Below, in pieces: positions 35,779 through 45,931 of a stretch of DNA of 64,000 bases. Location: assembly GCA_030681195.1 (NCBI GenBank), contig JAUXXJ010000020.1, positions 1 through 64,000 of the forward strand. The letters run 5' to 3'. This DNA is from Rhodocyclaceae bacterium (GTDB lineage Bacteria; Pseudomonadota; Gammaproteobacteria; Burkholderiales; Rhodocyclaceae). Within the stretch, counting starts at the first letter, position 1. Every line of letters starts with the position of its first letter. The notes beneath the pieces were generated by a model. It did not search any database. It was not told where the DNA came from and worked only from the letters and a program-made list of their open reading frames with translations. Made by a program: the position numbers and the translations under genes.

Positions 35779-37140
35779 ATGTCTGCCATATCCGATTTTT
35801 CCTTTACGCCCGACCAGTTTCGCCAACTTGCCCGTGATGTGCTGCGCCATGCTGAACGTTGCGGGGCAACGGCCTGCGAGACCGATGTGTCCGAGGGGAT
35901 CGGCCAGTCGGTGACGGTGCGCAAGGGGGAAGTCGAAACCATCGAATTCAATCGCGACAAGGGCATCGGTGTGAGTGTCTATCTCGGTCAGCGCCGCGGC
36001 CATGCCAGCACTTCCGACTTTTCGCCGGCCTCGCTGCGGGCGACGGTGGAAGCGGCGCTGTCGATCGCCCGCTTCACCGCCGAGGATGAGTGTGCCGGCC
36101 TGCCTGATCCGGGCCTGTTGGCGCGCGGATCGATGGATCTCGATCTGTATCACCCGTGGGACCTGTCTGTCGAGGAGGCGATTGACATTGCCCGCCGCAG
36201 TGAAGCCGCCGCGTTTGCCGTCGATCTGCGCATCAGCAACAGTGAAGGGGCGACGGTGTCCACCCATGCGGCCCACTTCATGTCGGCCAACAGCCTCGGT
36301 TTCATGGGCGGCTTCCCGACCACGCGCCATTACATTTCCTGCGTGCCGATTGCCCAAAGTGGCAAGGGGGGCAAGGACATGCAGCGCGACGACTGGTATT
36401 CCGGCTGGCGCGATCCGGCGCAACTCTCCGCGCCCGAGATCATCGGCGACTATGCCGCACGGCGCACCCTGTCCCGCCTGGGGGCGCGCAAGCTCAAGAC
36501 GCGTCAGTGCAAGATCATGCTGGAGGCGCCGCTGGCCACCATGCTGATCGGCAGCTTCGTGCATGCCGTCAGTGGCGGCAGTCTTTATCGCAAGTCGAGC
36601 TTTCTGGTCGATTCGCTCGGTCAGCGCCTCTTCCCCGAATGGATGAGCATCGAGGAACGTCCACACCTGCGCAATGCCCTTGCTTCCACCCCCTTCGATG
36701 ACGATGGCGTGGCAACACGCGACCGTACCGTGGTGGACCGTGGCGTGTTGCAGGGCTACTTCCTGTCCACCTACACGGCCCGCAAGCTGGGTATGCCGAC
36801 GACCGGCAACGCCGGGGGCAGCCACAATCTGTTGATTGCGCCCAGCCCGGATGCACCGGCCGACTTTGCCGGCCTGCTCAAACAAATGGGGACGGGCTTG
36901 CTGGTCACCGAACTGCTCGGCCATGGCATCAATTATGTGACGGGGGATTACTCGCGCGGTGCCGCCGGCTACTGGGTCGAGAATGGCGAGATTGCTTATC
37001 CGGTCCATGAGGTGACGGTGGCGGGCAATCTGCGCGACATGTTTGCCGGCATCGAAGCCATCGGTCGCGACACCGTGACCCGGGGCTCGCGCACCGTCGG
37101 TTCGATTGTCATTGACCGCATGACGGTGGCCGGCAGTTAG
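35779..37140 (+). CDS. pmbA: metalloprotease subunit PmbA/TldE
   Basis: A 453-residue partner of TldD in the protease that degrades unfolded or precursor peptides. VRKGEVETIEFNRDKGIGVSVY and LARGSMDLDLYHPWD are at the N-terminal part. LLVTELLGHGINYVTGDYSRG and YWVENGEIAYPVHEVTVAGNL mark the conserved C-terminal domain. TldE lacks the metal-binding HExxxH of TldD, as here. No tldD is in the window. Confidence 0.95.
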   Translation: MSAISDFSFTPDQFRQLARDVLRHAERCGATACETDVSEGIGQSVTVRKGEVETIEFNRDKGIGVSVYLGQRRGHASTSDFSPASLRATVEAALSIARFTAEDECAGLPDPGLLARGSMDLDLYHPWDLSVEEAIDIARRSEAAAFAVDLRISNSEGATVSTHAAHFMSANSLGFMGGFPTTRHYISCVPIAQSGKGGKDMQRDDWYSGWRDPAQLSAPEIIGDYAARRTLSRLGARKLKTRQCKIMLEAPLATMLIGSFVHAVSGGSLYRKSSFLVDSLGQRLFPEWMSIEERPHLRNALASTPFDDDGVATRDRTVVDRGVLQGYFLSTYTARKLGMPTTGNAGGSHNLLIAPSPDAPADFAGLLKQMGTGLLVTELLGHGINYVTGDYSRGAAGYWVENGEIAYPVHEVTVAGNLRDMFAGIEAIGRDTVTRGSRTVGSIVIDRMTVAGS

Positions 37141-37169
37141 CCCAATAACTTTCTCTATGATCCCGCTTT

Positions 37170-37194
37170 GCCGTCCTGCCAGCGCCGACTTTTT
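37170..37194 (-). repeat. dispersed 25-bp repeat, copy 10 (intergenic)
   Basis: 24 of 25 matches, in the 123-base gap between pmbA and dctP. Its T-run side points to dctP. Its distance from the dctP start makes a regulatory role possible but unproven. Confidence 0.88.
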
Positions 37195-37263
37195 TGGGTG
37201 TAGGATTACGCGCACGTCCTGTCAACGGGATGCCCGAAAACAACCCCACTGAGGAGTGACTAC

Positions 37264-38343
37264 ATGGAACGTCGCAAGTTTCTACAGAACGCTGGCATTG
37301 CCGGCATCCTAGCTGCGGGTGCCGCCCCGGCCGTCGTCAATGCGCAAACTGCGGTGCGCTGGCGCCTGACGTCCAGCTTCCCGAAGAGCCTGGATACCAT
37401 TTATGGCGGTGCCGAGGTGCTGTCCAACCGCCTGAAGGCCATGACCGGCGGCAAGTTCGAAGTGCAGGTATTTGCAGCCGGTGAAATCGCCCCCGGCCTG
37501 CAGGCGCTGGATGTCACCCAGAACGGTACGGTTGAGTGCTGCCATACCTGCTCCTACTACTACGTCGGCAAGGACAAGTCCTTTGGTTTTGGTACTTCCG
37601 TTCCTTTTGGCATGAACTTCCGTCAATTCAATGCCTGGTTCTACTATGGGGGCGGTGACAAGATCCTGCAGGATTTCTACAATAACTACAACGTGGTGCA
37701 TTTCCTCGGCGGCAACACCGGTGTGCAGATGGGTGGCTGGTTCCGCAAGGAGGTCAAGACGCTGAAGGATGTCAAAGGCCTCAAGATGCGCATCGCTGGT
37801 CTGGGCGGTACGGTCTTTGCCGGTCTGGGTGCCGTGCCGCAACAGATCGCCGGTTCCGACATCTACCCGGCGCTGGAAAAGGGCACCATTGATGCCGCAG
37901 AATGGGTCGGCCCCTACGACGACGAGAAGCTGGGTTTCTACAAGGTCGCCAAGAACTATTATTTCCCGGGCTGGTGGGAACCGGGTCCTGGCATCAATTT
38001 CTTCATCAACAAGGATGCCTGGGCCAAGTTGCCGAAGGAATATCAGGAAGCCTTCCAGGCAGCCGCCTATGAAGCCAACGTCACCATGATGGCCGCGTAT
38101 GACCACAAGAACCCGATCGCCCTGCGCAATCTGGTCAAGAATGGTGTTAAGTTGCGCAGCTTCTCGCAGGAAATTCTCAAGGCGGCCTACAAGGGATCAC
38201 AGGAGCTTTATGCCAGTGAGTCTGCGTCGAACCCGGCCTTCAAGAAGATTGCCGACCACTACTTCAAGTACCAGAAGGATCAGAACCAGTGGTTCGGCGT
38301 GGCCGAGGCCAGCCTGGATCGTTTCCTGCAGACGATCAAGTAA
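37264..38343 (+). CDS. dctP: TRAP transporter substrate-binding protein (DctP/TakP-type)
   Basis: Periplasmic solute-binding protein of 359 residues with a twin-arginine leader (MERRKFLQNAGIAGILAAG, cleaved near VNAQ). The mature fold has WRLTSSFPKSLDTIYGGAEVL at the start, and WFRKEVKTLKDVKGLKMRIAG and EWVGPYDDEKLGFYKVAKNYY in the middle. These fit the TakP/2-oxo-acid-binding branch of the DctP family. It has an AGGAG ribosome site. It converges with its presumed permease genes, with a strong terminator between. Confidence 0.92.
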   Translation: MERRKFLQNAGIAGILAAGAAPAVVNAQTAVRWRLTSSFPKSLDTIYGGAEVLSNRLKAMTGGKFEVQVFAAGEIAPGLQALDVTQNGTVECCHTCSYYYVGKDKSFGFGTSVPFGMNFRQFNAWFYYGGGDKILQDFYNNYNVVHFLGGNTGVQMGGWFRKEVKTLKDVKGLKMRIAGLGGTVFAGLGAVPQQIAGSDIYPALEKGTIDAAEWVGPYDDEKLGFYKVAKNYYFPGWWEPGPGINFFINKDAWAKLPKEYQEAFQAAAYEANVTMMAAYDHKNPIALRNLVKNGVKLRSFSQEILKAAYKGSQELYASESASNPAFKKIADHYFKYQKDQNQWFGVAEASLDRFLQTIK

Positions 38344-38361
38344 GCCGGCATTCTCTGCAAT

Positions 38362-38398
38362 AAAAAATCCCCGGCGGTTACCCGCCGGGGATTTTTTT
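38362..38398. terminator. strong bidirectional terminator between dctP and dctM
   Basis: A nine-base-pair GC stem (CCCCGGCGG/CCGCCGGGG, loop TTAC) is flanked by a run of six A on the left and seven T on the right. Serves both convergent genes. Confidence 0.9.
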
Positions 38399-38405
38399 GG
38401 CCACG

Positions 38406-40133
38406 CTATTTTTTCTTTGCATCTTCCTCATTTTCTTCGAAGGACTTGTTGAGGGCATCGTCCTCGGCATCTTCGTCGCCAGCATTCTCCTCTGTGGCTG
38501 ACGCATCTGCAGCCGCATCCTGTTCGATCATCTGGTTGATGTCGATTTCCGGGCCGCCCGCCGTATCCGGCGTGGGGTCGTGCCCCACCAGTTGCGGGAA
38601 GGCGATGATCAACGCCACCATGATGATCTGGATGACCACGAAGGGAATCGCGCCCCAGTAGATCTGCCCGGTAGTGACGGGAGCGGTTGTCTTGCCAGTG
38701 ACGTGATCCTTGTAGGGTGAACTGGGGGCCACCGAGCGCAGGTAGAACAGCGCAAAACCGAAGGGCGGGTGCATGAACGAAGTCTGCATGTTGACCGCCA
38801 TCAGGATGCCGAACCAGATCAGGTCGATCCCCAGTGCTTCTGCAGCGGGTGCCAGCAGGGGCAGCACGATGAAGGCCAGTTCGAAGAAGTCGAGGAAGAA
38901 GGCGAGCAGGAACACCAGGATATTCACGACGATCAGGAAGCCCGTTTCGCCACCAGGCAGGTTGGCGAGCAGGTGTTCAACCCACTTGTGGCCATCCACG
39001 CCATAAAAAGTCAGCGAGAAAACGCGCGCGCCGATCAGGATGAAAATGACAAAGGTGGTGAGCTTGGCGGTCGAATCCATTGCCTGCTTGAGCAGACTGA
39101 CGTTGAGGCGCTTGCGTGAGAGCGCCATGATCAGCGCGCCGGCAGCGCCCATTGCGCCGCCCTCGGTCGGCGTGGCAATGCCGATGAAGATGGTGCCAAG
39201 CACAAGGAAGATCAGCGCCAGCGGCGGGATCAGGACAAAGGTGACTTTTTCTGCCATCTTCGACAGCAAGCCAAGCTGGGTTACCCGGTTGGCGACGGCA
39301 GTAACAAAAGCGACAGCCATGCCGATGCACATGGCAATGACGACCAACTCGTCGGTTGGCTTGTCCTCGGGCTGCGTCGAGATCCAATAAAAGGCTACCG
39401 CTGACGAGATTGCCGTCAGTACCAGCAAGGACGATACGCCGGTCTTGCCGTTCGGTTCCTTAAAAATGCGCGCCTCGGGGGGTAGAGCCGGCGCCGACTT
39501 GGGGTAGATCATCGCCATGCCAACGACGTAGAGCAGATACAGGCCGGTGAGCACAAAGCCCGGCACGAACGCCCCCTTGTACATGTCGCCGACCGACTTG
39601 CCGAGTTGGTCGGCAATGATGATCAGCACCAGTGAGGGCGGGATGATTTGTGCCAGTGTCCCAGAGGCAGCGATGACCCCCGAAGCCAGTCGTCGGTCGT
39701 AGCCATAGCGCAGCATGATCGGCAGTGAGATGAGGCCCATCGAAATCACCGAGGCGGCGACCACGCCGGTAGTGGCGGCGAGCATGGCGCCGACGAAGAT
39801 TACGGCAATGGCCAGACCACCACGGATCGGGCCGAACAATTGGCCAATGGTTTCGAGCAGATCCTCGGCCATGCCCGAACGTTCGAGGATCAAGCCCATG
39901 AAGGTAAAGAAGGGGATGGCCAGCAGCGTGTCGTTGTTCATGATGCCGCCGAAGATGCGTTCTGGCAGCGCTTGGAAGAAGGCCGGGGTGAACAGGCCAA
40001 GCTCGATGCCGATCCAGCCGAAGATGATGCCATTGGCGGCCAACGCAAAAGCAACCGGGAAACCGAGCAGCAGGAAGATGACCAGCGAGCCGAAGATGAT
40101 CGGCGCCATGTTGGCGATGAGGAATTCCGTCAT
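38406..40133 (-). CDS. dctM: TRAP transporter large permease DctM
   Basis: Inner-membrane protein of 575 residues with about 13 hydrophobic helices, the sodium-coupled transport subunit of a DctPQM transporter. Typical segments are GFPVAFALAANGIIFGWIG, IPFFTFMGLILERSGMAEDLL, GIATPTEGGAMGAAGALIMA and MHPPFGFALFYLRSVAP. It is longer than most DctM proteins. The last 50 or so residues are an acidic, Glu/Asp/Ala-rich cytoplasmic tail (QMIEQDAAADASATEENAG). It overlaps dctQ by four bases. Confidence 0.94.
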   Translation of the reverse strand: MTEFLIANMAPIIFGSLVIFLLLGFPVAFALAANGIIFGWIGIELGLFTPAFFQALPERIFGGIMNNDTLLAIPFFTFMGLILERSGMAEDLLETIGQLFGPIRGGLAIAVIFVGAMLAATTGVVAASVISMGLISLPIMLRYGYDRRLASGVIAASGTLAQIIPPSLVLIIIADQLGKSVGDMYKGAFVPGFVLTGLYLLYVVGMAMIYPKSAPALPPEARIFKEPNGKTGVSSLLVLTAISSAVAFYWISTQPEDKPTDELVVIAMCIGMAVAFVTAVANRVTQLGLLSKMAEKVTFVLIPPLALIFLVLGTIFIGIATPTEGGAMGAAGALIMALSRKRLNVSLLKQAMDSTAKLTTFVIFILIGARVFSLTFYGVDGHKWVEHLLANLPGGETGFLIVVNILVFLLAFFLDFFELAFIVLPLLAPAAEALGIDLIWFGILMAVNMQTSFMHPPFGFALFYLRSVAPSSPYKDHVTGKTTAPVTTGQIYWGAIPFVVIQIIMVALIIAFPQLVGHDPTPDTAGGPEIDINQMIEQDAAADASATEENAGDEDAEDDALNKSFEENEEDAKKK

Positions 40134-40675
40134 TTCGCCATGCCCTGTTGGGTCTTGGCCAGCACATTGGGGCCTGCGCCTGTCAGGAAGGCAAACCGTT
40201 TGATCAGTTCCGACACCGCCTGAAGAATCAGCAGGGCAAAACCGACCGGCAGCAATAGTCGCACCGGCCAGCGGATCAGACCGCCCGGACTGGGCGAGCC
40301 CTCACCGGAGTGCCACGCATTCATGAAAACAGGCCAGGAGAGATAGGCAATCATCAGGGCCATCGGCAACAGGAATACCAGAATGCCGAAAACATCGATC
40401 CAGTTTTGCGCACGTTCGGACAGGCGTCCGGCAATCACGTCAATACGGATATGCTCGTTTTTCTTCAGCACATACGCCGCGCAGAAAAGAAAAATCGCCG
40501 AGAACAGATACCACTGGATCTCGAGCATCGCATTGGAACTCAGGTTAAAGGCAAACCGCGACATCGCATTGCCGGCCGAAATCAACACAATGATCATGAT
40601 CAGCCAGATGGCCGCGCGACCGACTGCTTCGCTGATGGCGTCGATCAGACGCGAGAATTGCAGCAGGGTTTTCAT
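40130..40675 (-). CDS. dctQ: TRAP transporter small permease DctQ
   Basis: A 181-residue membrane protein with four helices. It has the DctQ pattern AGNAMSRFAFN, MLEIQWYLFSAIFLFCAAYVLKKNEHIRIDV (continuous in the protein) and a last helix VGFALLILQAVSELIKR. The start is ATG 40673-40675 (MKTLLQFSRL) behind GAGGAG; the longer frame has no support. It is cotranscribed with dctM. Confidence 0.92.
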   Translation of the reverse strand: MKTLLQFSRLIDAISEAVGRAAIWLIMIIVLISAGNAMSRFAFNLSSNAMLEIQWYLFSAIFLFCAAYVLKKNEHIRIDVIAGRLSERAQNWIDVFGILVFLLPMALMIAYLSWPVFMNAWHSGEGSPSPGGLIRWPVRLLLPVGFALLILQAVSELIKRFAFLTGAGPNVLAKTQQGMAK

Positions 40676-40710
40676 CGACTCAACTCCTCGGGGGATGATG
40701 GGCAGACGCC

Positions 40711-40716
40711 TATAAT
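40711..40716 (+). promoter_or_regulatory. TATAAT hexamer between dctQ and phosphatase genes
   Basis: A perfect -10 hexamer lies in the 80-base divergent gap, 39 bases before the phosphatase ATG. I see no good -35 at the right spacing, so it is a weak candidate. Confidence 0.3.
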
Positions 40717-40755
40717 TATTTCGCCGCATTCTAGCCGCTGACATCCCGATCAACC

Positions 40756-41397
40756 ATGTATCCCTTCGCTCAACCCACCCGCCTGTGTTTCATCCGCCAC
40801 GGCGAAACCGACTGGAATGCCGGTAAACGCGTCCAGGGCCAGATCGACGTGCCGCTGTCGGCGGTCGGGCATGCGCAGGCCCGTGCCACTGCGAATGCCT
40901 TGAAGGATGAGGGCCTCGCCGCGATTTACAGCAGCGACCTGATCCGCGCACACCAGACGGCCGAAGCCACGGCCCATCTGGCCCATTTGCCTGTGCAGTT
41001 GCATGCGGGGCTGCGCGAGCGCCACTACGGCGTGTTTCAGGGGCTGACCTACGACGAGGCCAATGAACGCTACCCGGAAGAATATTTGCGCCACAAGGCG
41101 CGCGATGTACGTTTTGTGCCATCTGGGGGCGAAAGCCTGCTCGACTTTGCGATGCGGCTTGAACAAGCCTTTGATGAGATCGTCCGCCGTCATGTCGGTC
41201 AGGCCGTGGCGATTTTTACGCATGGCGGCGTGCTTGATATTGTGCATCGCCAGGCAAGCGGCAAGCCGCTCACCACGCCACGCGATTTCACCATTCCGAA
41301 TTGCGGCCTCAACTGGTGCGAGGTCTTCAACGGTTGCTGGACGCTGCTGAGCTGGGCGGAGCGCGATCATCTTGATGGAACGCGCGACGAGCTATAG
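40756..41397 (+). CDS. histidine phosphatase family protein (GpmB/CobC-like)
   Basis: A 213-residue cytoplasmic phosphatase of the branch-1 histidine phosphatase superfamily. The phospho-histidine motif is LCFIRHGETDWNAGKRVQG. The second arginine lies in SSDLIRAHQTAEA, the acid in LRERHYGVFQGLTYDEA, and the second histidine in AIFTHGGVLDIVHR. The substrate is not evident; relatives act on phosphosugars or cobalamin precursors. It precedes glyA by 60 bases. Confidence 0.9.
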   Translation: MYPFAQPTRLCFIRHGETDWNAGKRVQGQIDVPLSAVGHAQARATANALKDEGLAAIYSSDLIRAHQTAEATAHLAHLPVQLHAGLRERHYGVFQGLTYDEANERYPEEYLRHKARDVRFVPSGGESLLDFAMRLEQAFDEIVRRHVGQAVAIFTHGGVLDIVHRQASGKPLTTPRDFTIPNCGLNWCEVFNGCWTLLSWAERDHLDGTRDEL

Positions 41398-41457
41398 ACC
41401 TTGGCCTGCTAAAATGCTGGTTTCGCCACCGACTAAGCCGACAAAAGGGCCAACACC

Positions 41458-42702
<1,245 letters not shown>

Positions 42703-42708
42703 TCTGCG

Positions 42709-43182
42709 ATGCGCTGTCCTTACTGCAACGAGGACAACACCCAGGTCGTCGACACGCGCGAGAACGAGGAAGGCGATACCGTCCGACGGCGTCGCCGTTG
42801 CCTCGCCTGCGACAAGCGTTTCACCACCTATGAGCGCACCGAGTTGCAGTTGCCCTTGGTGGTTAAAAAGAATGGCAGCCGCGTCGACTTTGATCGGGAG
42901 AAATTGCGCTCAAGCATGATGCTCGCCTTGCGCAAGCGTCCGGTGACCACCGAAAGCGTCGAAACCGCTCTCGATCGCATTGAGGAAAAGCTGGTGCAAC
43001 TGGCTGAGCGCGAAGTGCCGTCGGATCGGGTCGGCGAACTGGTGATGCGCGAACTGAAGAAACTCGACAAAGTCGCCTACATCCGCTTCGCCTCGGTCTA
43101 TCGGAACTTTGCCGACGTCGATGAATTCTCCGACGCGATCCGCGAAGTGAAGCCCGCCAAGCGGCGCAGTACCGACAAGTAA
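42709..43182 (+). CDS. nrdR: transcriptional repressor NrdR
   Basis: A 157-residue ATP/dATP-sensing repressor of ribonucleotide reductase genes. The N-terminal zinc ribbon has [20 protein letters not shown] and [17 protein letters not shown] (four cysteines). The ATP-cone follows ([20 protein letters not shown] and [20 protein letters not shown]). It lies six bases after glyA. No NrdR-box pair was noted in this window. Confidence 0.97.
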   Translation: MRCPYCNEDNTQVVDTRENEEGDTVRRRRRCLACDKRFTTYERTELQLPLVVKKNGSRVDFDREKLRSSMMLALRKRPVTTESVETALDRIEEKLVQLAEREVPSDRVGELVMRELKKLDKVAYIRFASVYRNFADVDEFSDAIREVKPAKRRSTDK

Positions 43183-43189
43183 GCTGCCC

Positions 43190-44302
43190 GTGGCCTTCTC
43201 GGCGGACGATCATCGTTTCATGGCGCGGGCGCTGCAACTCGCCGCACTCGGCATGAATACGACGACACCGAATCCCCGCGTAGGCTGCGTCATCGTGCGC
43301 AATGGCGCCGTGATTGCCGAAGGCTGGCACGAGAAGGCCGGCGGGCCGCATGCAGAGGTAATGGCACTCGCAAAAGTCGGCGCTGGTGGGACGGCAGGCG
43401 CCACGGCGTATGTCACCCTCGAACCCTGTAGTCATCATGGCCGCACCCCGCCCTGTGCCGAGGCGCTGATCGCAGCAGGTGTCGCCCGTGTGGTTGCGGC
43501 CATGCAGGACCCGAACCCGCTTGTCGCCGGGCGCGGGCTGGCGCGCCTGCAGGCAGCAGGCATCGAGACGCACAGCGGTCTGCTGGAAAACGAAGCGCGG
43601 GAACTCAACATCGGCTTCATCTCGCGCATGACGCGCGGCCGTCCCTGGGTGCGCCTCAAGGTGGCGACCAGTCTCGACGGCAAGACAGCGCTCGCCAATG
43701 GTCGTTCGCAGTGGATTACCGGGGCCGATGCCCGCCGCGACGTGCATGCCTGGCGCGCCCGTAGCTGCGCGATGCTGACCGGTATCGGCACGGTGCGCGA
43801 CGACAATCCACGTCTCAATGTACGTGACGTTCAGACAACCCGACAGCCCCTGCGCGTGGTGGTCGATAGCCGGCTGGAAATGTCACCCGAGGCGGCGATT
43901 CTTGAAGGGGGCAATTGCCTGATCGCGGCTGCGATCAATCAGTCGGACAAAGTGGCGCAATTGCAGGCCAAGGGCGCTGAAGTGATCTGCCTGCCCAACG
44001 CACAAGGCAAGGTCGACCTGCCTGCACTGATGCTTGAGTTGGGACGGCGCGGCATCAACGAGGTGATGGTCGAGGCTGGCCTCAAACTGAATGGCTCCCT
44101 GTTGCGTGAGGGTTGTGTTGATGAGTTGCTGCTCTATCAGGCCCCGCTGTTGTTGGGCAATGCCGCACGCGGCATGGCGGATATTGGCGAACTGGTCGAG
44201 CTGACGCAAGCACAGCGCCTGACGGTGATGGAACGCCGTCCTGTCGGCGCCGACTTTTTCATGCGGGCGAGGCTCACGCCATCGGTAAGTGGCAACGACT
44301 AG
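43190..44302 (+). CDS. ribD: bifunctional riboflavin biosynthesis deaminase/reductase
   Basis: Catalyses pyrimidine deamination and side-chain reduction in riboflavin synthesis. The 370 residues comprise a zinc deaminase domain (HAEVMAL and TLEPCSHHGRTPPCAEAL, about 1-145) and a reductase domain (VRLKVATSLDGKTALANGRSQWITG, TVRDDNPRLNVR). Start codon is GTG 43190. It carries two repeat copies: residues about 61-69 (KVGAGGTAG, in the loop between the zinc motifs) and about 349-357 (RRPVGADFF). Its stop overlaps the convergent caspase-like gene by four bases. No ribE/ribB follows. Confidence 0.96.
   Translation: MAFSADDHRFMARALQLAALGMNTTTPNPRVGCVIVRNGAVIAEGWHEKAGGPHAEVMALAKVGAGGTAGATAYVTLEPCSHHGRTPPCAEALIAAGVARVVAAMQDPNPLVAGRGLARLQAAGIETHSGLLENEARELNIGFISRMTRGRPWVRLKVATSLDGKTALANGRSQWITGADARRDVHAWRARSCAMLTGIGTVRDDNPRLNVRDVQTTRQPLRVVVDSRLEMSPEAAILEGGNCLIAAAINQSDKVAQLQAKGAEVICLPNAQGKVDLPALMLELGRRGINEVMVEAGLKLNGSLLREGCVDELLLYQAPLLLGNAARGMADIGELVELTQAQRLTVMERRPVGADFFMRARLTPSVSGND
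43371..43395 (+). repeat. dispersed 25-bp repeat, copy 11 (in ribD deaminase domain)
   Basis: 23 of 25 matches. Encodes K-V-G-A-G-G-T-A on the ribD strand. Confidence 0.87.
44235..44259 (-). repeat. dispersed 25-bp repeat, copy 12 (near ribD 3' end)
   Basis: About 21 of 25 matches. It lies opposite in orientation to copy 11 and is read as R-R-P-V-G-A-D-F-F. Confidence 0.68.
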
Positions 44303-45924
44303 TCGAGAGCCGTAGCCTGCTGGTGCAGCGAAACCAGTTCGTGTCGCTGGGTTTCCTTGTAGCGGCCTTGATGACGCCCACGCACGATCCAATCCCGTCT
44401 GACCGGGACGATCAGGCCCGGCATCACCCACAAATGAATCTCGAGCTGGTAGCCGACCGTATTGTTCCACCCCAGGCCATCGATGCGAAAGGCATCGAAT
44501 TCTCCGGCCGGTACGCGCACTTTTTCGCGAGCGGCGATCCGCAAGTCGTAGTAAGCGTTTGAAGAGCGCCCACGGGCAGTGAGCTTGAAGGCGGCCGTCC
44601 ATGTCTTTCCCACCTGCAGTTCGGCCGGATAAAGCTGTAGAGGAACGTCATATTCGCGATCGCCGACCTTTATTGGATTACCCATGAGGTCCCAGATACC
44701 GGCACCGTCATTAATCTCGACGCGGTCGGCCACCACGTCCACACGGGTTACGCGCTGCGTGAAGATGCGGACCTCGACGCCAGTCAGCAAATCGGACTCA
44801 CGTATCGTCGCCTCATCGCCGACCGAGTAGCGACGGCCGAGTGGGAAATATCCTGATGAATACGGGTTTGCCGATGAGGCAAGCACCTGACTGGCAGGAT
44901 GTCCCGGCGCCAGCTCGATTGCCGGATGCGTTGGTTCCTGCGACGGTGATTTCGGGACAGCCGCTGTCTTGCTCATACGATTCGCAACCAGCAGTCGGTT
45001 GAGACGAGCCTGGGCAATTTCTGCGAAGCGGCCATTGGGATAATCGCGCAGATAAGTCACCCACTCATCGATGACCACCGAATTCTTGATGCGGTTCCAG
45101 TATTCGATTTCGCGTTCAAGCAACTGCTCCATTTCCGTGTCAGCAAGCTTTTGGGGTCTCGTGCCAAACAGCATGATGTCGCTTTCTAGCGACGTGGTCT
45201 CCCACGGGATCTGTTCGCCTTGTGATTGCAGACGTACATTGAGCCGCACACGCTTGAGCGCATCTTCGATGCGTACGTTATGCACGGCAAATTCGCGCAG
45301 CAGATGCTCGGTATAGAGCCCATGCGCGCCCTCGCCATCTGCGGCGGCGCGGCCGGGGGCAGTTGCGTAGGCCAGCAGACTGCCAACCGGCGCATCGAAT
45401 TGCGAAAGCCCTTTCCTGTCCGGCTGATAACCGAGGCCGAACGGGTCATCACGGCAAGCATCAAGAAGGATGACGAAGCTCTTGGCCTGCCCTGCCACCA
45501 ATTCACCGAGCAGCAGGCCGAGGTCGACACATCGTTGTTTGATGTGCTCCTGTTTTTCCACTACGGCATCAATGGGCAGCAGGTAATTGCGCCAGTCGAG
45601 TTGGGCCCCGTGGCCGGCATAGTAGAACACCGCCAGCCGGGTTTCAGGTCGGTTGGCTGCGGCACCGAAGCGTCTGATGGCACCGATCATCTCGTCGCGC
45701 CCGGCATTTAAGTGTGACTGGATGCGAAAGCCCGCCTGCTCAAGTAACTTGCCCATGGCCTGCGCATCGTTCACCGGGTTGCGTAAGGGGGTGGTGCGGT
45801 AGTTGGCATTACCGATGACGAGTGCCAATCGAGACGCTTCGGGCGTGGCTGCCAGAGACTGGGAAAGCGCCAGGGCAGGAGGCAACGCCGCCATGGCCTT
45901 GACGAATTGGCGCCGCGTAGTCAT
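44299..45924 (-). CDS. caspase-family (C14) peptidase, exported
   Basis: A 541-residue protein with a twin-arginine-like leader (MTTRRQFVKAMAALPPALAL). The caspase p20-like domain (about 30-260) starts RLALVIGNANYRTTPLRNPVNDA. It has the catalytic histidine in AVFYYAGHGAQLDWRNYLLP and cysteine in SFVILLDACRDDPFG. The C-terminal half is a beta-rich region of unknown role (VTRVDVVADRVEINDGAG). The start is ATG 45922-45924, eight bases after the FecR-like gene. Bacterial metacaspase-like proteins are of mostly unknown function; cleavage after basic residues is likely for this type. Confidence 0.87.
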   Translation of the reverse strand: MTTRRQFVKAMAALPPALALSQSLAATPEASRLALVIGNANYRTTPLRNPVNDAQAMGKLLEQAGFRIQSHLNAGRDEMIGAIRRFGAAANRPETRLAVFYYAGHGAQLDWRNYLLPIDAVVEKQEHIKQRCVDLGLLLGELVAGQAKSFVILLDACRDDPFGLGYQPDRKGLSQFDAPVGSLLAYATAPGRAAADGEGAHGLYTEHLLREFAVHNVRIEDALKRVRLNVRLQSQGEQIPWETTSLESDIMLFGTRPQKLADTEMEQLLEREIEYWNRIKNSVVIDEWVTYLRDYPNGRFAEIAQARLNRLLVANRMSKTAAVPKSPSQEPTHPAIELAPGHPASQVLASSANPYSSGYFPLGRRYSVGDEATIRESDLLTGVEVRIFTQRVTRVDVVADRVEINDGAGIWDLMGNPIKVGDREYDVPLQLYPAELQVGKTWTAAFKLTARGRSSNAYYDLRIAAREKVRVPAGEFDAFRIDGLGWNNTVGYQLEIHLWVMPGLIVPVRRDWIVRGRHQGRYKETQRHELVSLHQQATALD

Positions 45925-45931
45925 GGCTGCA

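Noticed and set aside
35749..37215. 488-codon open frame antisense to pmbA
   Set aside because: Fully overlaps pmbA, which has clear family signatures; Arg/His/Ala-rich translation typical of a shadow frame.
39480..39505. AAGTCGGCGCCGGC on the dctM strand, a possible degenerate repeat
   Set aside because: Only about half of the consensus positions match and both ends are missing; too weak to count.
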